The notes below the pieces were generated by a model. The model had not been told where the DNA came from. It was given only the letters and a program-made list of their open reading frames with translations, and searched no databases. Shown one piece after another: positions 35,401 to 46,800 of a stretch of DNA of 64,000 nt; positions within the stretch are counted from its first letter, which is position 1; every line of letters begins with the position of its first letter. A program made the position numbers and the translations under genes. This DNA comes from Lolium rigidum (lineage: Eukaryota > Streptophyta > Magnoliopsida > Poales > Poaceae): NCBI RefSeq assembly GCF_022539505.1, contig NC_061512.1, positions 248,698,510-248,762,509 of the forward strand. The letters run 5' to 3'.

Positions 35401-36843
35401 TAAAATACTACTTCCTCTGTTCACTAATATAAGATGTTTCTGGCAAACCAATTTAGTTTGCCCAAAACGTCTTATATTAGTGAACGGAGGGAGTATCATG
35501 TAATAATAGGTTCATATGATCCTTACAGCATATTTGTTTTCCTCATTAGATGAAGTACTACCATGAGCTACCCAGATAGGTTGATGCGATCCTGACGTTC
35601 ATTTCATCTAAGGTTCTGTAGCATTTTTCTGAGAGAAACTTCTGTAACATTTGTAGATATGCATGAACCATGTGGCTCTCTAGGGATAGCATGGACTACA
35701 AATTCATTCTTAAGCTTCGAGTGTTTTCGATATCTTGGTGCTATTATATTATAAAACTAACACGTATTAGCACAATGCCTCCAAAAGGCAGCACCAACCA
35801 CACTGTACCATGTTAGTATATACTTTGATAGATCACTACCAAAAATGGATGTTCTGAAATCCTGTAATATTTGAGATGCATGGTGTGGCAACCTGGCAGG
35901 ACTACACATAATTTTGCTCATTAAGAAACCTTAGACGTATGAAAAAGATTGTCATGGTGATTGAAAAAGGATTTGTGTGTGTGTGTGTTGCGTCGACAGT
36001 TCTACGCTTCTGTAGTTGCTTATAATAAGCAACAAGATTCATGCTCGCTCTGGAATACATTATATATTAAGTGCTACTCGTATCAGAGGACATCAGATAG
36101 TGCTTTTTTTGCTCCTTTGGCTGCTTTGAGCTGTTAGTGGGGACCATTCTTCTCTGCCAACATTCTTGTTCGTGCTGTTGTAATGCCCACGCCCTATGTT
36201 TGGTGTAAACAATGATTACAATGTTATGTTCTTTATGCTCGTTGATTATATCATTAGCAGTGTGTATGGCTTCTCAGCTTTGCCAGCGAAGGGCTTCACA
36301 CAATTTTTTTAACCTGGCTTCTGACAAAATGTTAACCCTGCGGATGCATAAGCACACATGTCGAGTAGAACATTTTGTTTGTAGAAAGTAGAAACTGGAT
36401 GGTACCCGTTGGTACTGTGAAGTTATTTTCTTTTTATTTGCAGTTTCTCAGTTCGTTGTGTTCCATAACCTATCTACACACATGTGTCTATCTAATGTGA
36501 ATAACACAGCGAGAATAGTAGAAACTTCCCTAGCCTGCAAGGATCGCTGTAACTGTTTCAGTATAACTCCTAAAATATAATAACATCATATTCAGAAGTA
36601 TTAAATTTTTTTCTCCATTAGTTGGTTTTTGTGGGCATCATATTTCATTCCTCTGCTTTTTGAGCATCAAATCGTACAGCTCTTACAATAGTCTTTTTTT
36701 TCATACTTTTACTCTTGTGTATCCTACAGGTGCGGACTTATCCCAGGCGTGCTTTCACCCCTGCCGATGGCGACCAATCTTTTAGTGAACTTGGGTTAAC
36801 AAGCAAGCAGGAAGCTTTATTCATAGAGCAGATCACCGAATAG
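29455..36843 (+). CDS. UBX-domain protein with UBA-like and UIM-like regions (PUX8/9-like)
   Basis: Ten exons with GT-AG junctions join into 551 codons: 29455-29538, 30297-30358, 30676-31201, 31311-31390, 31492-31726, 31813-32001, 32077-32241, 34959-35102, 35202-35258, 36730-36843. Residues 1-48 are UBA-like ([19 protein letters not shown]). Residues about 198-224 are UIM-like ([20 protein letters not shown]), with a second weaker copy near 332-350. A charged coiled coil spans about 390-450. The C-terminal UBX domain spans about 470-551 and has the R.PDG.R.GRRF strand and the TYPRR turn. Such proteins recruit ubiquitinated clients to the AAA ATPase CDC48/p97 in cytosol or nucleus. Intron 7 (2717 bp) holds a copia-like insertion and a MITE; intron 9 holds a Stowaway. 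The frame is intact. Confidence 0.92.
32313..32873 (-). repeat. 3' LTR of the copia-like element
   Basis: 561 bp, identical in length and, by eye, in sequence to 33356-33916. The polypurine tract lies directly beside it at about 32874-32888. Confidence 0.88.
33341..33353 (-). other. Primer binding site (initiator Met tRNA)
   Basis: The minus strand reads TGGTATCAGAGCC, 2 nt inside the 5' LTR. This is the standard plant copia primer site. Confidence 0.88.
33356..33916 (-). repeat. 5' LTR of the copia-like element
   Basis: 561 bp, TGTTGG...CTATCA on the minus strand, identical in length to the 3' LTR. Confidence 0.88.
33960..34157. mobile_element. Palindromic MITE, 198 bp, in UBX intron 7
   Basis: The ends GGCC(G/C)AGTTCTTTTG and the next 40-50 bp (GCTTCTCGGAGAAGCTGCCC...) are inverse copies. 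Flanking TAA occurs on both sides (33957-33959, 34158-34160), compatible with a Tourist/Harbinger MITE. Transcribed with the intron, it would fold into one long hairpin. The superfamily is inferred only from the 3-bp duplication. Confidence 0.7.
35408..35493. mobile_element. Stowaway MITE, 86 bp, in UBX intron 9
   Basis: Ends CTACTTCCTCTGTTC and GAACGGAGGGAG are near-perfect inverse copies, flanked by TA. The body AATATAAGAYGTTT...AAACGTCTTATATT is the classic grass Stowaway (Tc1/mariner-type) structure. Confidence 0.9.
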
Positions 36844-37333
36844 AAGCAAAGATTTAGACACGGGTAGGGTTACCATCTGAGAGTTGGTGTTTTACAGATC
36901 TTTACTTGCATATGGCTTTTGGTACTAGAGAGTTGAAAATTGGTGTTAGGAATTTGTGTCGTAGAGGTCGAATGGTGCTCTTTTGAGGTCCATGATGGAT
37001 GCCACACTTTGGGCCTCCACTTTTATTATGTGATGCCACGGTAACTAAAGCGTCAAACAGCACAGATCCAGGATATGTAATTCGTGCAGTTAAATTGTTT
37101 GTTTCAGAGGTAGAAGGTGAAAAAAAATGCAATCGTTTCTGCTGTGTAAAGTTTCAGTATTTTGTTATTATTCATAAATAAAAGTTTCAGTAAACACTTG
37201 CACTGTTGCCACTACTCCCGAAACACAGCCGGATTCGGCTGCTACTCGATGGTTGCACGACCACCGGCAATCTTCTTATTCTTCGTCATCGTCTTCTTCG
37301 CGCATGGAGCTAGCCTGCTGCAACAGCTAACAA

Positions 37334-37759
37334 TCACTCTGCAGTGAGCAACAATCAAGTGAAAAAAGATGAGTAGTCTGTCAGCTATGGAACGCGCAGG
37401 GAAAATCAGCATCAGATCGAGTTGTCGAGTGATGGGGGGTGGTTCTTACGGCAGGTGACGCGCGGGAGGCCGCACTTGGCGGGGAGGCTGTTGATGATGT
37501 CGATGGCGCCGCAGGCGCAGTCGCGGGACACGGAGCCCAGCGCGGAGCAGCACTCCGGCCCCGGCACCGGCAGCGCCTGCCCGGGCGCCGGCGGCACGCT
37601 GTAGCGCGCGCAGGGGGCCAGCCCGCTCAGCTGCTGCCCGCAGGTGCCCTGCTGCTGCTGCTGCGCCTCCGCCGCGCGCGTACCCAGCAGCAGGAGGACG
37701 AGGAGCACCCACAGCGCCGCCAGCGCGCGCGGCTGCAGCTGGGCCGTGCTCACCGCCAT
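37334..37759 (-). CDS. A9/FIL1-like anther cysteine-rich lipid-transfer-like protein
   Basis: The ATG at 37759 begins a signal peptide (ALAALWVLLVLLLLG, about residues 1-32), a Gln run, then the eight-cysteine pattern C...C...CC...C.C...C...C (Cys 40 to Cys 103), with LSGLAPCARY, GPECCSALG and AIDIINSLPAKCGLP. This is the plant lipid-transfer / alpha-amylase-inhibitor fold, subgroup of stamen- or tapetum-specific proteins A9, FIL1, 108 and MEN-8. Secretion into the anther wall or pollen coat is family knowledge. A good donor (GTAAGA) follows Cys 103 at 37449; with the acceptor CTGCAG the next exon starts at 37338 and adds only Gln and a stop, giving 104 residues. Unspliced, the frame runs to 37412 (115 residues). 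The UBX gene converges on it from the left. Confidence 0.75.
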
Positions 37760-37862
37760 TGCAGCTAGTGCACTCGGTCGAGAATGGCTTCTGCCTTCTT
37801 GGGTAGGTGTGTGCGGTGGCTTGCGCTGTGCTGCGTGATGCTGGGTGCGGCAGGATGGCGTG

Positions 37863-37870
37863 ATTTATAG
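37863..37870 (-). promoter_or_regulatory. TATA box of the A9/FIL1-like gene
   Basis: The minus strand reads CCTATAAATCA about 105 bp upstream of the ATG. Confidence 0.65.
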
Positions 37871-37879
37871 GTGTGGCGG

Positions 37880-39982
37880 GGAGGTAGGGGTGCGAGGCGG
37901 CGAGCCTCGCGTTGCTCACCTACCTTACGCAGCGGCGCGCCGGGCGCTTCCGCCGGCGCCGGCCGGGAGGAGCGGGGCACTGCAAGCGTGTGAGTGTGAC
38001 CAGACCGAACGCCCGTCGCGTGCGTCCAGCCAGGCGAGAAGATGAACTGATCGTTCATTCGTACACCTGGCCTATTGCGGAAGCCCAGCAGGAGACAGTG
38101 GATACCACAAGCTCGATGTTTCTGCATTCGTGCTATGAAGACCGGGCCTGGATGCGCGCGCCGTGACTGTGAGGATGAACGACATGGAATAAGACGCAAT
38201 ACTCGATTTGTTTATTTGATTTCTCACTTATCTCGATTCTTATCCAGATTTAATTTTGACAAACTATCCAGATTTAAGTTTGACAAAACTATCCAGATTT
38301 AGTGATACGCGTTGGACCATTACAAAAAAAAAAATCATACGCGAGATTGGTTCCGATTTTTTACTTTATAATAAAGAAACAAAACTTGGTTACAAACCAG
38401 ACCGGAGAACCATCCAGTTTGACATCAGGTACACCAAAATAACCGAACAGGATTCTTTAACTTTACCTGTCCTAACTTCGGGTCATTCACAGTCAAGTCC
38501 CACAATATATTAGAGAGGCAGATCGAATATGTGTCGTAAAACAAAGTACATGAAGCCTCGTGGCTAGAAAGACAAACCTATGCTCATAAACCTATTGGAC
38601 AACCACAATATATGCTTTTAAACGGTTTAAAGATGCAACAAAGTACCGCTTTACCATGGTTGGTTACCATTTTCATACAAGGCCCCTAGAAGCTGCATTA
38701 AGCGTCGGGAAGTTTTACAAAGATGACCCTGCAAGAAATAGAATTACATTGTTCATGCGGCCTATGTGGTTATGAGAAAAGTTGATATGTTCACATTGAC
38801 GAATAGGTTGGAGCAGGATGCATCTAGACGCACAAATTTTTGTGCAAGCATTTTACCCTATAGGATCGAAATCCTTGATCTGGTCTTCAAAGGTTGGATT
38901 TGCCAATGTTGCTGCGTACATAATCTACTTCTTAAATCGTACATAATCTACTTCTTAAATAGCTGATTTCAAAGATGACTTGCTTTCTTCTGGGATTCAT
39001 AGCCTGGCCTTTATTGGCTTTGCGGGGATCAAATCCTCTAAGGTATTCAATACACACTAAATGGTCTTTTGATCCACACTCGCTCAACCTTTCTTTGTAG
39101 GGATTAAAACTACTAAATTCACATCAATCTTTCTCTATGTTCTTATTTTATTCAAACTCATCCAAAAGAGACCCGTTGTTCGGTTAAACTCTCTCATCTT
39201 TAAGACAAATGTTTATGCTATTTGCGTAGTATACATATTAAATAATATGTGTACATTGCATTTTCATGACAGTAAACAAATTTGGGGAACCAACATAAGC
39301 TCAAAAAAATATTTTTCGCTTGTTTATACTGAACTTGTTTACTTATTCCGCTAACATAAGTTAATAATTAGAATCATATATTTTTGGTTATAATTAACAC
39401 ATATATCCAGAGAATCATGATGCTAAATTTTAATATGCAATGTTCAATGTTCGAGTCATGACATCTCTATTTTCATATACATTTGTGCTAAACTTATATT
39501 GTATATCAATTTTATCTTTTGTTCATTTTCATTGAATTTTGTTCAAGACGCCGTTGTAGAGTAGTTTGATGTATTTGCATTTGTTTTAATATCTTAAAAA
39601 TACACCAGAAAGATCTCTAAAGAGTAAGTTCTTAAGAAAAAAACGTTGATAGAGATTTCTAGTGTGTATGCTTGCTTATCTTAGTTGTAAACGAGTAGAA
39701 ATTATAGTGTATGATATTTGTACGAGTATCCTCAAATCACTATGATTGCTCATTTCACCGTTTTTTTATGTACGCCTTAATTTCATGTGTTCCTTGGGTT
39801 CAACAGTTGGTTGGTGACACTTTTGAGCTTCATACATAGTAGCAAAAGCGAATGGACATCTGCAACCTAAGTGAGTTTTGTTTTAGTGTTAGTGACATAT
39901 GCATTTGGAGACTTGTCGTTTTTATGAGATATATATTTACGTACTAGCTAGTCCCATGGAAAAGATGCAGTGATGGTGGGAG
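37880..39982. other. Intergenic stretch between the gene island and element A
   Basis: No gene seen. It holds a 24-25-bp repeat in 2.5 copies (TATCCAGATTTAA at 38241, 38265, 38290) and a 22-bp direct duplication (GTACATAATCTAC... at 38916 and 38939). The part 38960-39950 is AT-rich without recognisable features. Confidence 0.5.
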
Positions 39983-40542
39983 TGTTGTGGGTATACTTCA
40001 TGGGTGTACCATCGACAGTGCCTAGATCCGGCAAGCCCGGGTGGCCCATAGACAGTGATGGTGGCATGTGGCCCATCGGGCGGCCCAGTTGCTGTTGATC
40101 GTGAAGGATGAAGTCCAGCCCAGGATCAGGAAGCCGGATCCAAACCAACCTTCGGAGGAAGCCGGATCCGTGCAAGCCCAGGAGGGACCCGGATCCAGTA
40201 CGACGTAGATGGAAGGTGGATCCTTGACGTACACGGCAAGACATTGTACCGTAGTTTAGGCAACCTGTAATCCGGCTAGGACTTTCCATGTAAACCCTAG
40301 ATCCGTGCGCCTATATAAGCCGGATCCCGGGAGCCCTAGAGGCACAACCACAACCATTGTAACAACGCGCAAGCGCCCAGATAATTCCAGACAAGCTGCA
40401 GTAGGCCCTGTCTCCGTGCAGGTGTTCCGAAGCTGGGTAACTCGCGTACTACCGTCCCGAGGACACTCCGCCCTATGGCCGCTACTTCTTTTCCCCCTCG
40501 TGAGGATCCCTCCTCCGAGGTACCGTCTACTAAGCAACGACA
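39983..40542 (+). repeat. 5' LTR of element A, about 560 bp
   Basis: It ends AAGCAACGACA before the primer site. The start TGTTGTGGGTATAC is chosen by the TG rule only, because the second LTR is not in the window. It is rich in GGATCC/CCGGATC words. Confidence 0.6.
40312..40318 (+). promoter_or_regulatory. TATA box in element A LTR
   Basis: CCTATATAAGCC lies about 225 bp before the LTR end. Confidence 0.6.
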
Positions 40543-40544
40543 GT

Positions 40545-40561
40545 TGGCGCCCACCGTGGGG
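40545..40561 (+). other. Primer binding site, element A
   Basis: TGGCGCCCACCGTGGGG, 2 nt after the LTR. Identical to element D's site. Confidence 0.85.
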
Positions 40562-40600
40562 CCTGAGGCGTCTGGAGGCCGGAACCGGGAGGGTTCCGCC

Positions 40601-42124
40601 ATGGGAAGCTACGACGACACGATCGCTGTAGGGCGTGTACTTTACGCCGGGAATTTTCCGATCGTCCCTCCGGACGAGTTCTGGATTCCGGCTAAGTCTA
40701 ACCCCGTTAAGCTCTCCATCGTCCCAATCGGCGGCATCCATATCTTCATCGGCGAAACCGTCGATTCCGACGGAAACGCCCTGGTAAGTAACGCTGACGT
40801 GACCGCCGCCGAGCTGGACGCAGTCGCGAAGATCCGACCTGAGTCGCAGGAACTTCCTAAGGAAGATTCCGCCTTAGATCTGAAAAAATCAAAACCCACC
40901 CAATCCGCCCCTAAGCAGGAGAAAACGATGGAAGACCAATGCAGATCCGCCTGAGTCTCCCAGGTGTTAGAGAAGCAAAGGTGCCACTTCGTGCACTTCT
41001 TGGCCCATACCGCTGGGACCACCCCCCTTGAGGGTGGAGTCGACCCCATGCAGGTTGAGGCACCCGCAAACAACATCGCTCCGGATCAGCAGGAGGCTGC
41101 CGGGGATAACGATGTTCCAGATCAAGAGGAGGCCGGAGATCCTGAGGAATCAATCCTCGGCAACTTAAGCCCAAATTCCGATGATGCCTCCTCAATAGGC
41201 ACAGAAGAATACAACCGCCTGACGAAGGAACTCGAGATCGGGGAAAATGCTGACGATGCATCATCCATGGATACGGAAGAGTTCAATCGCAAGCTAAAAG
41301 AGCTCGGATGCGATGAGCAAGCTGACGCAGAATCCGCCCAGCCGATGCAGGTTCTAGCAACCGTAGCACCGCTGGATCAGCAGGAAACGGAAGATGAAGA
41401 CTCCACCTCCGACCCAGGACCATCCAACGCAGGATCTCCGTTATCACGGGAACAACCGCGCAAGGAAGTTTTATCCCCAGAAGAGATAGTCGAGCAAGCA
41501 CGCATGGATTTAGTCGCGCAGTCTGATATCCTCAATAAACCAATAACCCCTGACAACGCCGCAGATCTGGAGGCTTTAGAAGCCACAAGGAAGGAGATGC
41601 TGGCTACCGCCAAGAAGTTTTGCCAACACCGCAGCTGCGATGCTGGATGAGAGGAAAGAAGCTGCGAACTTTGTGGTCCACTTTCAGAAGAAGGATCGCG
41701 AGGTCGATGAATCTCTTGCAAAGGTCAGGCAACTCGAGAAGCACTGGGAGGCCAAGGTGAAGCATGTTCAGGAGGAGGAAGATAGAATCAGGCGAGAAGC
41801 CATCCCTCCCCGCAGGATTACCTTCGCAACCCCCACAGAACAGCAGCCGCTCACAACTCCAAAGGACAACATGAAGAAGGCTACGGAGCTCCTGAAAAAG
41901 AAGGACGGGGAGATTGACATCAACTACGTCCGGAAGCTCGTTCCTTCAGCAATGCAAAGAACAGAGTAAGGCAGATACTTCGCGCAGGTTGGAATCCAAT
42001 CCGGATCACTGCTTATCCACCGCGCAAAAGGACGCCCTAGGAAGTGAACATCGTGATGGCGAGTCGCGCACCGGATCCACGGAGCGCAGGAGAAAAGTCA
42101 GGGAACATATGAATCCAATCCCCG
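40601..42124 (+). pseudogene. Element A gag N-terminal region, broken
   Basis: The ATG at 40601 opens MGSYDDTIAVGRV.... A UGA at 40952-40954 interrupts, after which the same frame continues to 41650 as an acidic Glu/Asp/Gln-rich segment with two repeated units (DDASSxxTEExN). A frame change near 41640 leads to a coiled coil (41640-41969), and another near 41960 to the basic stretch ending HMNPIP at element B's target site. No enzyme domain is present. It is a long gag leader, as in other plant gypsy elements. Three disruptions make it non-functional. Confidence 0.7.
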
Positions 42125-42488
42125 TGACAAAGGATTAATTTGTCAATGCCTACAGATTGTAGACTAGAGTTTTGCTAGAAGTAGAGGGCAAGTAGATCTC
42201 GAAGGTTTCAGCCGAAAAGTACTCGCTGATTATGAAAACTAGGGTTCTGTTGACAATAAGTTCGATCCTTTCTTTGTCCCTCGACTCCCCTTTATATAGG
42301 AGGTGGAGCCGAGTGTTTCGGGAGGGTTTCGTACCCATCCCGTAAGATTACAAGTCTCTATATTTCCTAATACAACCTATCTTTCCTTAACACTAAATGG
42401 CTTCCGAATCTTCTTACTCTTCCAGTCCTGGGCCTTCAATAAACCCCGGGTACCACCTTTGGCAGGCCCATTGGGGATGCCTATGTCA
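42125..42488 (-). repeat. 3' LTR of element B, 364 bp
   Basis: On the minus strand TGACATAGGC...CCTTTGTCA. Matches 62318-62705 except for a 24-bp deletion and a few substitutions. A TATATAAA box lies at about 42291-42299. Confidence 0.88.
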
Positions 42489-42504
42489 GTAGCCCCCGAG
42501 ATTT
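42489..42504 (-). other. Polypurine tract of element B
   Basis: The minus strand reads ATCTCGGGGGCTAC directly before the 3' LTR. This primes plus-strand DNA synthesis. Near-identical copies recur at 43144, 43280, 43373, 47942 and 48075. Confidence 0.75.
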
Positions 42505-43750
42505 TTCTTGAATCGAAGAATCAGGGAAAATCTCCAACTTTAATCATTCAATAATTTTGTCGAATTGAATGCATAACCTTTTGATATGCAAATATTATTT
42601 TGTACAGGGATATCGGTAATTGGGGCTAGTTCATCTGACGGATCAGGTACTAGTTAACTGCTCTAGTGGCAATCCGCAAAAACCTACTTCAAGATCACGT
42701 CCCTGGACATGATCTCGGGATACTGGTGTAAACTTCGACAGGTGCCGCTTAAGGTCTTACCATTCTGTCGAGTCCCAGTCATGTTTTATCGGGTACCTAA
42801 CGCGTCCTTTAGGATTTTTCTTCGTATCTGTTGATACGGAAAAAAGTAGCAATCCGCCGTCAGAGACGGTGCCACGCCGCTCAGAACGGATCTGGGGTCT
42901 TACCTTCGCAAAGTTTTGCGGCATTCAGAGATTTATTCGCGACTTCTAGCGCTCTGAGAATATATTGTCGAGTGCTTTTCGGCTGTTGGAATAGCACATT
43001 TTATCGAGTCATATTTGATGACTTATTTTGTCTTCCCGATGGGAGTATATGTAGAGTTATATGTATAACTCGAAATATACTCACTTCTTTTTCTTTCTTT
43101 TGGTCTAAATTCATCGGGCACGCGAACAGCGTTTCCGATGGGAGTAGCCCCCGAGGCTACAGCCAAGGACTTGTGCTTGGTTGTAGGCTCCACAGATTAA
43201 TATCTTCTGCGACTATATTGGTAATCCTTCCCGAGCTTTTTCATTTCTATCGGGTGCGCGACCAGCGCTCCCGATGGGAGTATCCCCCGAGGCTATGAAC
43301 AAATGCTTGCATTTGGTCATAGGCTCTCGCCATTTCTATTTTGTCATACTCGAAATTTTCTCTTTTTCCAAAGTAGCCCCCGAGCATTTGGGCAAAAACT
43401 TGTATTTGATCAAAGGCTCTCGAAATAATCTTATGTTGTCGATATGCTCACTAGGCTTCACAATCGAGTTTTTCTTTGGCCAGGGTGACATCATTGCTGA
43501 TGATAGCCACGATTACTGTATTGGGAATACGCGAAAATTTCTTCTGTCGCTGCCTCGTGGGTCCAGATTTCTCGTCTGATGGACACGTCGTGCAAGTGGG
43601 GGACACACGTCCTCCCCTTTTTCCGGCGCACGCACTGTGCCGCCTGTCTTTTCTTTTCTCAGTGAAAATCCATTTTTACCCCTTGTCCACGTGTGCTCCA
43701 TCTGCTCCATAATATTTCCATCCAACGGCTGCGTCGATTCACCGCACCTC
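42505..43750 (-). repeat. Element B untranslated region with diverged repeats
   Basis: Three diverged units of about 120 bp, each with a (CCGATGG)GAGTAKCCCCCGAG core, lie around 43110, 43250 and 43360. No ORF of note. Confidence 0.6.
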
Positions 43751-43758
43751 TATTTAAG
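43751..43758 (+). promoter_or_regulatory. TATA-like box of the antisense gene
   Basis: CTATTTAAGT lies about 135 bp upstream of the antisense gene's ATG (43889), on the strand opposite to element B. Confidence 0.45.
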
Positions 43759-43888
43759 TCCATCGTCTTCTTCCTCTGTCACTTTCGCTCGCGCCGCCCA
43801 TCCGCTATTCCTTTGCTAAATATCTCCATTGCGCCCTAAAGCTCCTTGTGCTCCACCGCTCGTGCGCTCTTCGCCTTCACTCTCGTTG

Positions 43889-46800
43889 ATGCCACCGCGC
43901 AAACTCACCAAGCACAGCGCTACTGCAACAAAGATGGCAACCAAAGATCTGGGGAACTTGGAGTGGGAGAGATCCAAGATCTCCCAGCAAGATGTCAACC
44001 TGCTGAAGAAGCTTGGCATCAGCGGGAAGCAAGATGCGCCTCGCTTCCCCAAGGAAGAAAGCTACCCAGCTCCGCCGATGCAATACCGGGTTAGTTTTGT
44101 CGACCACCTCATCTGTGGTCTTTCCACTCCCATCCATGACTTTCTTCGCGGGTTGTTGTTCATGTATGGACTGCAACTTCACCATCTCACTCCCAATTCC
44201 ATCCTCCACATTGCTATTTTTATCACATTGTGTGAATCTTTCCTTGGGGTCCAGCCCAATTGGTCCCTCTGGAAACGAATCTTCTTCTGTCGCCGTAATG
44301 GCTCTCCCAGCGTCGCCTACAACATAGGCGGCGTTGTAATCTGCGTCCGTCCTGACGTCGAATATTTCGACATCAAATTCCCTAATTCAGTTCAAGGGTG
44401 GCGCAAGAAATGGTTATACATCCGTGAAGAAAACCACGGCTCCGTTGAAGACAACATTCCTCCTTTTGACGATGCCGAAAAAATCTGTCGCCGCCGATCT
44501 TGGGATGTAGAGGCTACCGACGCAGAAAAAGCGGCGACAGAGGCCCTGATGACTCGCATCCACGAGCTCCAAAATACTCGAGGACAAAAATTATCGGGTA
44601 TCCAAATCACGGCATATTTCCTTAGAATTAGGGTGCAGCCTCTTCAAGCTCGCAAAAACCCTCTTTGGATGTACGCTGGCGATGAAGATGGCGATCGCTT
44701 GTCAACGGATTTATCGGTCAAGGACTTGGAGAAACTTGTCAGAAAAATCTCGTCATTGAGCAAGAAAGATGTCGTCCCGACTTCTTGCGGTGTGACGCCA
44801 TATAGCGCCACCAACGCACTCCCGCAGGTAATATTTTTGTTCATGTCTTTATTTTCCTTCTATCTTTTTCCTTCAAACATTTCGTGCCGATATTTTTTCT
44901 GTCTTTGAATAGGATCACGCAACTGCGTCACCTCTTCCTCCCCTTCCCGAAGGTGGAGAAGTTGAAGAAAGGGCCGTTGTCACTGACGACAACCAGGGTA
45001 CGTCTCGCCCTGAGAGTGAGGCCGCAGGTTCTCGAAAATCTGCGGCATCCTCTGAAAAGGACGCCGAGGCCGAGGCAAGTTCTTCGACACGCTCGCTTCC
45101 TTCAGCTGCTTCTCCTAGGAGCAAAAGGAAAAGAGACGATGCTGTTGACACCGGTACCTCCAAAGCCGGTGCTGCCCGTGCCGAAGAAACTGTGCCTGAC
45201 GCTAAGAAAGAAGCTTTGGATCTATACGAAGCTGCTCTCGTTAGCTCATAAGTTTTTAATGCATTATATTTGTCTCTTTGTCGATGCTTTTTGAAATTGC
45301 TATTTATCCTGTCGCTGTATTTATTCCAGTGGCGATGAAGAGGAAGATGCACCTATCGACGAGACTGCTCGGACGAGCACGTCTCGTACTTTAGTTGTCT
45401 CAGAAGCTCGTCCTGATGGCGACGAAACTTCACCTCCTAAACAAAACCCGGAACATCCGACACCAGCTGTGAGCCCCCAGGCTCCTTCCCCGAAGAGAGC
45501 CAGGGTGGAATCAACCAAGGAACCAACCATATTAGCTGGTTGTTCCTCGACTCCTTTGATGGAAGAGGTAAGTTATCTTCTGTGTCCTGTATTAGCTTCA
45601 TTTTTCTGAACTTCCCTGTTTCTTCATGATGCCGAACTTTTTCACTTCTTATATTGATCCTCTTTTTTATGATCTTTCTTTAGCCTTTCATGAAGGAGCT
45701 TATCCGTTTCGGTACCCAATTTATCGGGTACCGCGAATATGCCGCTAAACTTGAAGGTACTCTCTCTTGCCCTTGTCGAAATATATTCAGTCACTATTTT
45801 TTGCTGCAATGCTTTACTCGCTTGTTTTATGCTGGCAGAAAAACTTGCGGAAGCCAACAAACGTGCTGACACTCTTGCTTCTGAGCTAGAGCAAAGCGAA
45901 ACGACACGCATGAAAGCTGAAGCAGATGCTGCTACTGTCGAGGATCTTCAAAAGAGACTCGACGACGCAAAAAAGGCTCTAGAAGAAAATGTAGCTCAGC
46001 ATTCTACTCGCGAAGAAGAAATCCTTAGTCGACTGGAGTCGCAGAGTCGACGTTTTGTTAGTAAGTGTCCACACCCTTGCTGCTTTCTTGCATCATGTTT
46101 TGGTCCCCTTTTTCCCTGTGATGAACTCTTTTTTTATGCTTTAAGCAGGGAGAACACACCAAGAGTATGAGCTGGAGAATCCTGAAGGTGACCAGCTCCT
46201 TGATGCGCTTTCTCTCCTTGAAATCCATGGTACTGAAGCTCGTGACGGCCTTGCTGAAGCCGAGATTGGCCTGTCACGGCTTTTCCCCTAGTTTTTCAAG
46301 AAGAAGGAGGAACCCGCAATCTTCATTGATCTCGCCAAGTGCTTCACTTCTCAAGAAGACCTTGGACTCCAACTTCGCCAAGAAGGGTTAAAAGTTGGAG
46401 TCGAAGGTACAATGGCCTTGGTTGCTAATAGCCAACAAAACGTCGACTGGGCAAGGGTTGGCGACGTAGAAATGGCAGTCGCTGATTAAAGCGGCGAAAC
46501 CCAACTCGAAGAAGATCCTTGCCACCCTTGGATATAAGCCAGCGCCTGCTCCGAGTTCTTCAAAGCCGGAGGTCAAGTAAACCACTTTGCTTTTTTCCTT
46601 TTAGTTTCTCCCCTCTTTTGGCACTGTCGCCATAGTGTTCTTGGCGGTGGCTGCTTCAGTAGTTGTCTATAGGTCCTTCTTTTGTAATAGACATGTACAT
46701 ACTTTCAGAATGAATGGAAATCTATCTTTGCTTAATGATTGATGTCGAAAATTTTGTTTTCAGTTGATTTTTGACAACTATACTGCAACTCCTGGTCCTT

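Noticed and set aside
37446..37919. Frames overlapping the A9/FIL1-like gene on either strand
   Set aside because: They are shadows; the eight-cysteine pattern, signal peptide and TATA box all support the frame starting at 37759.
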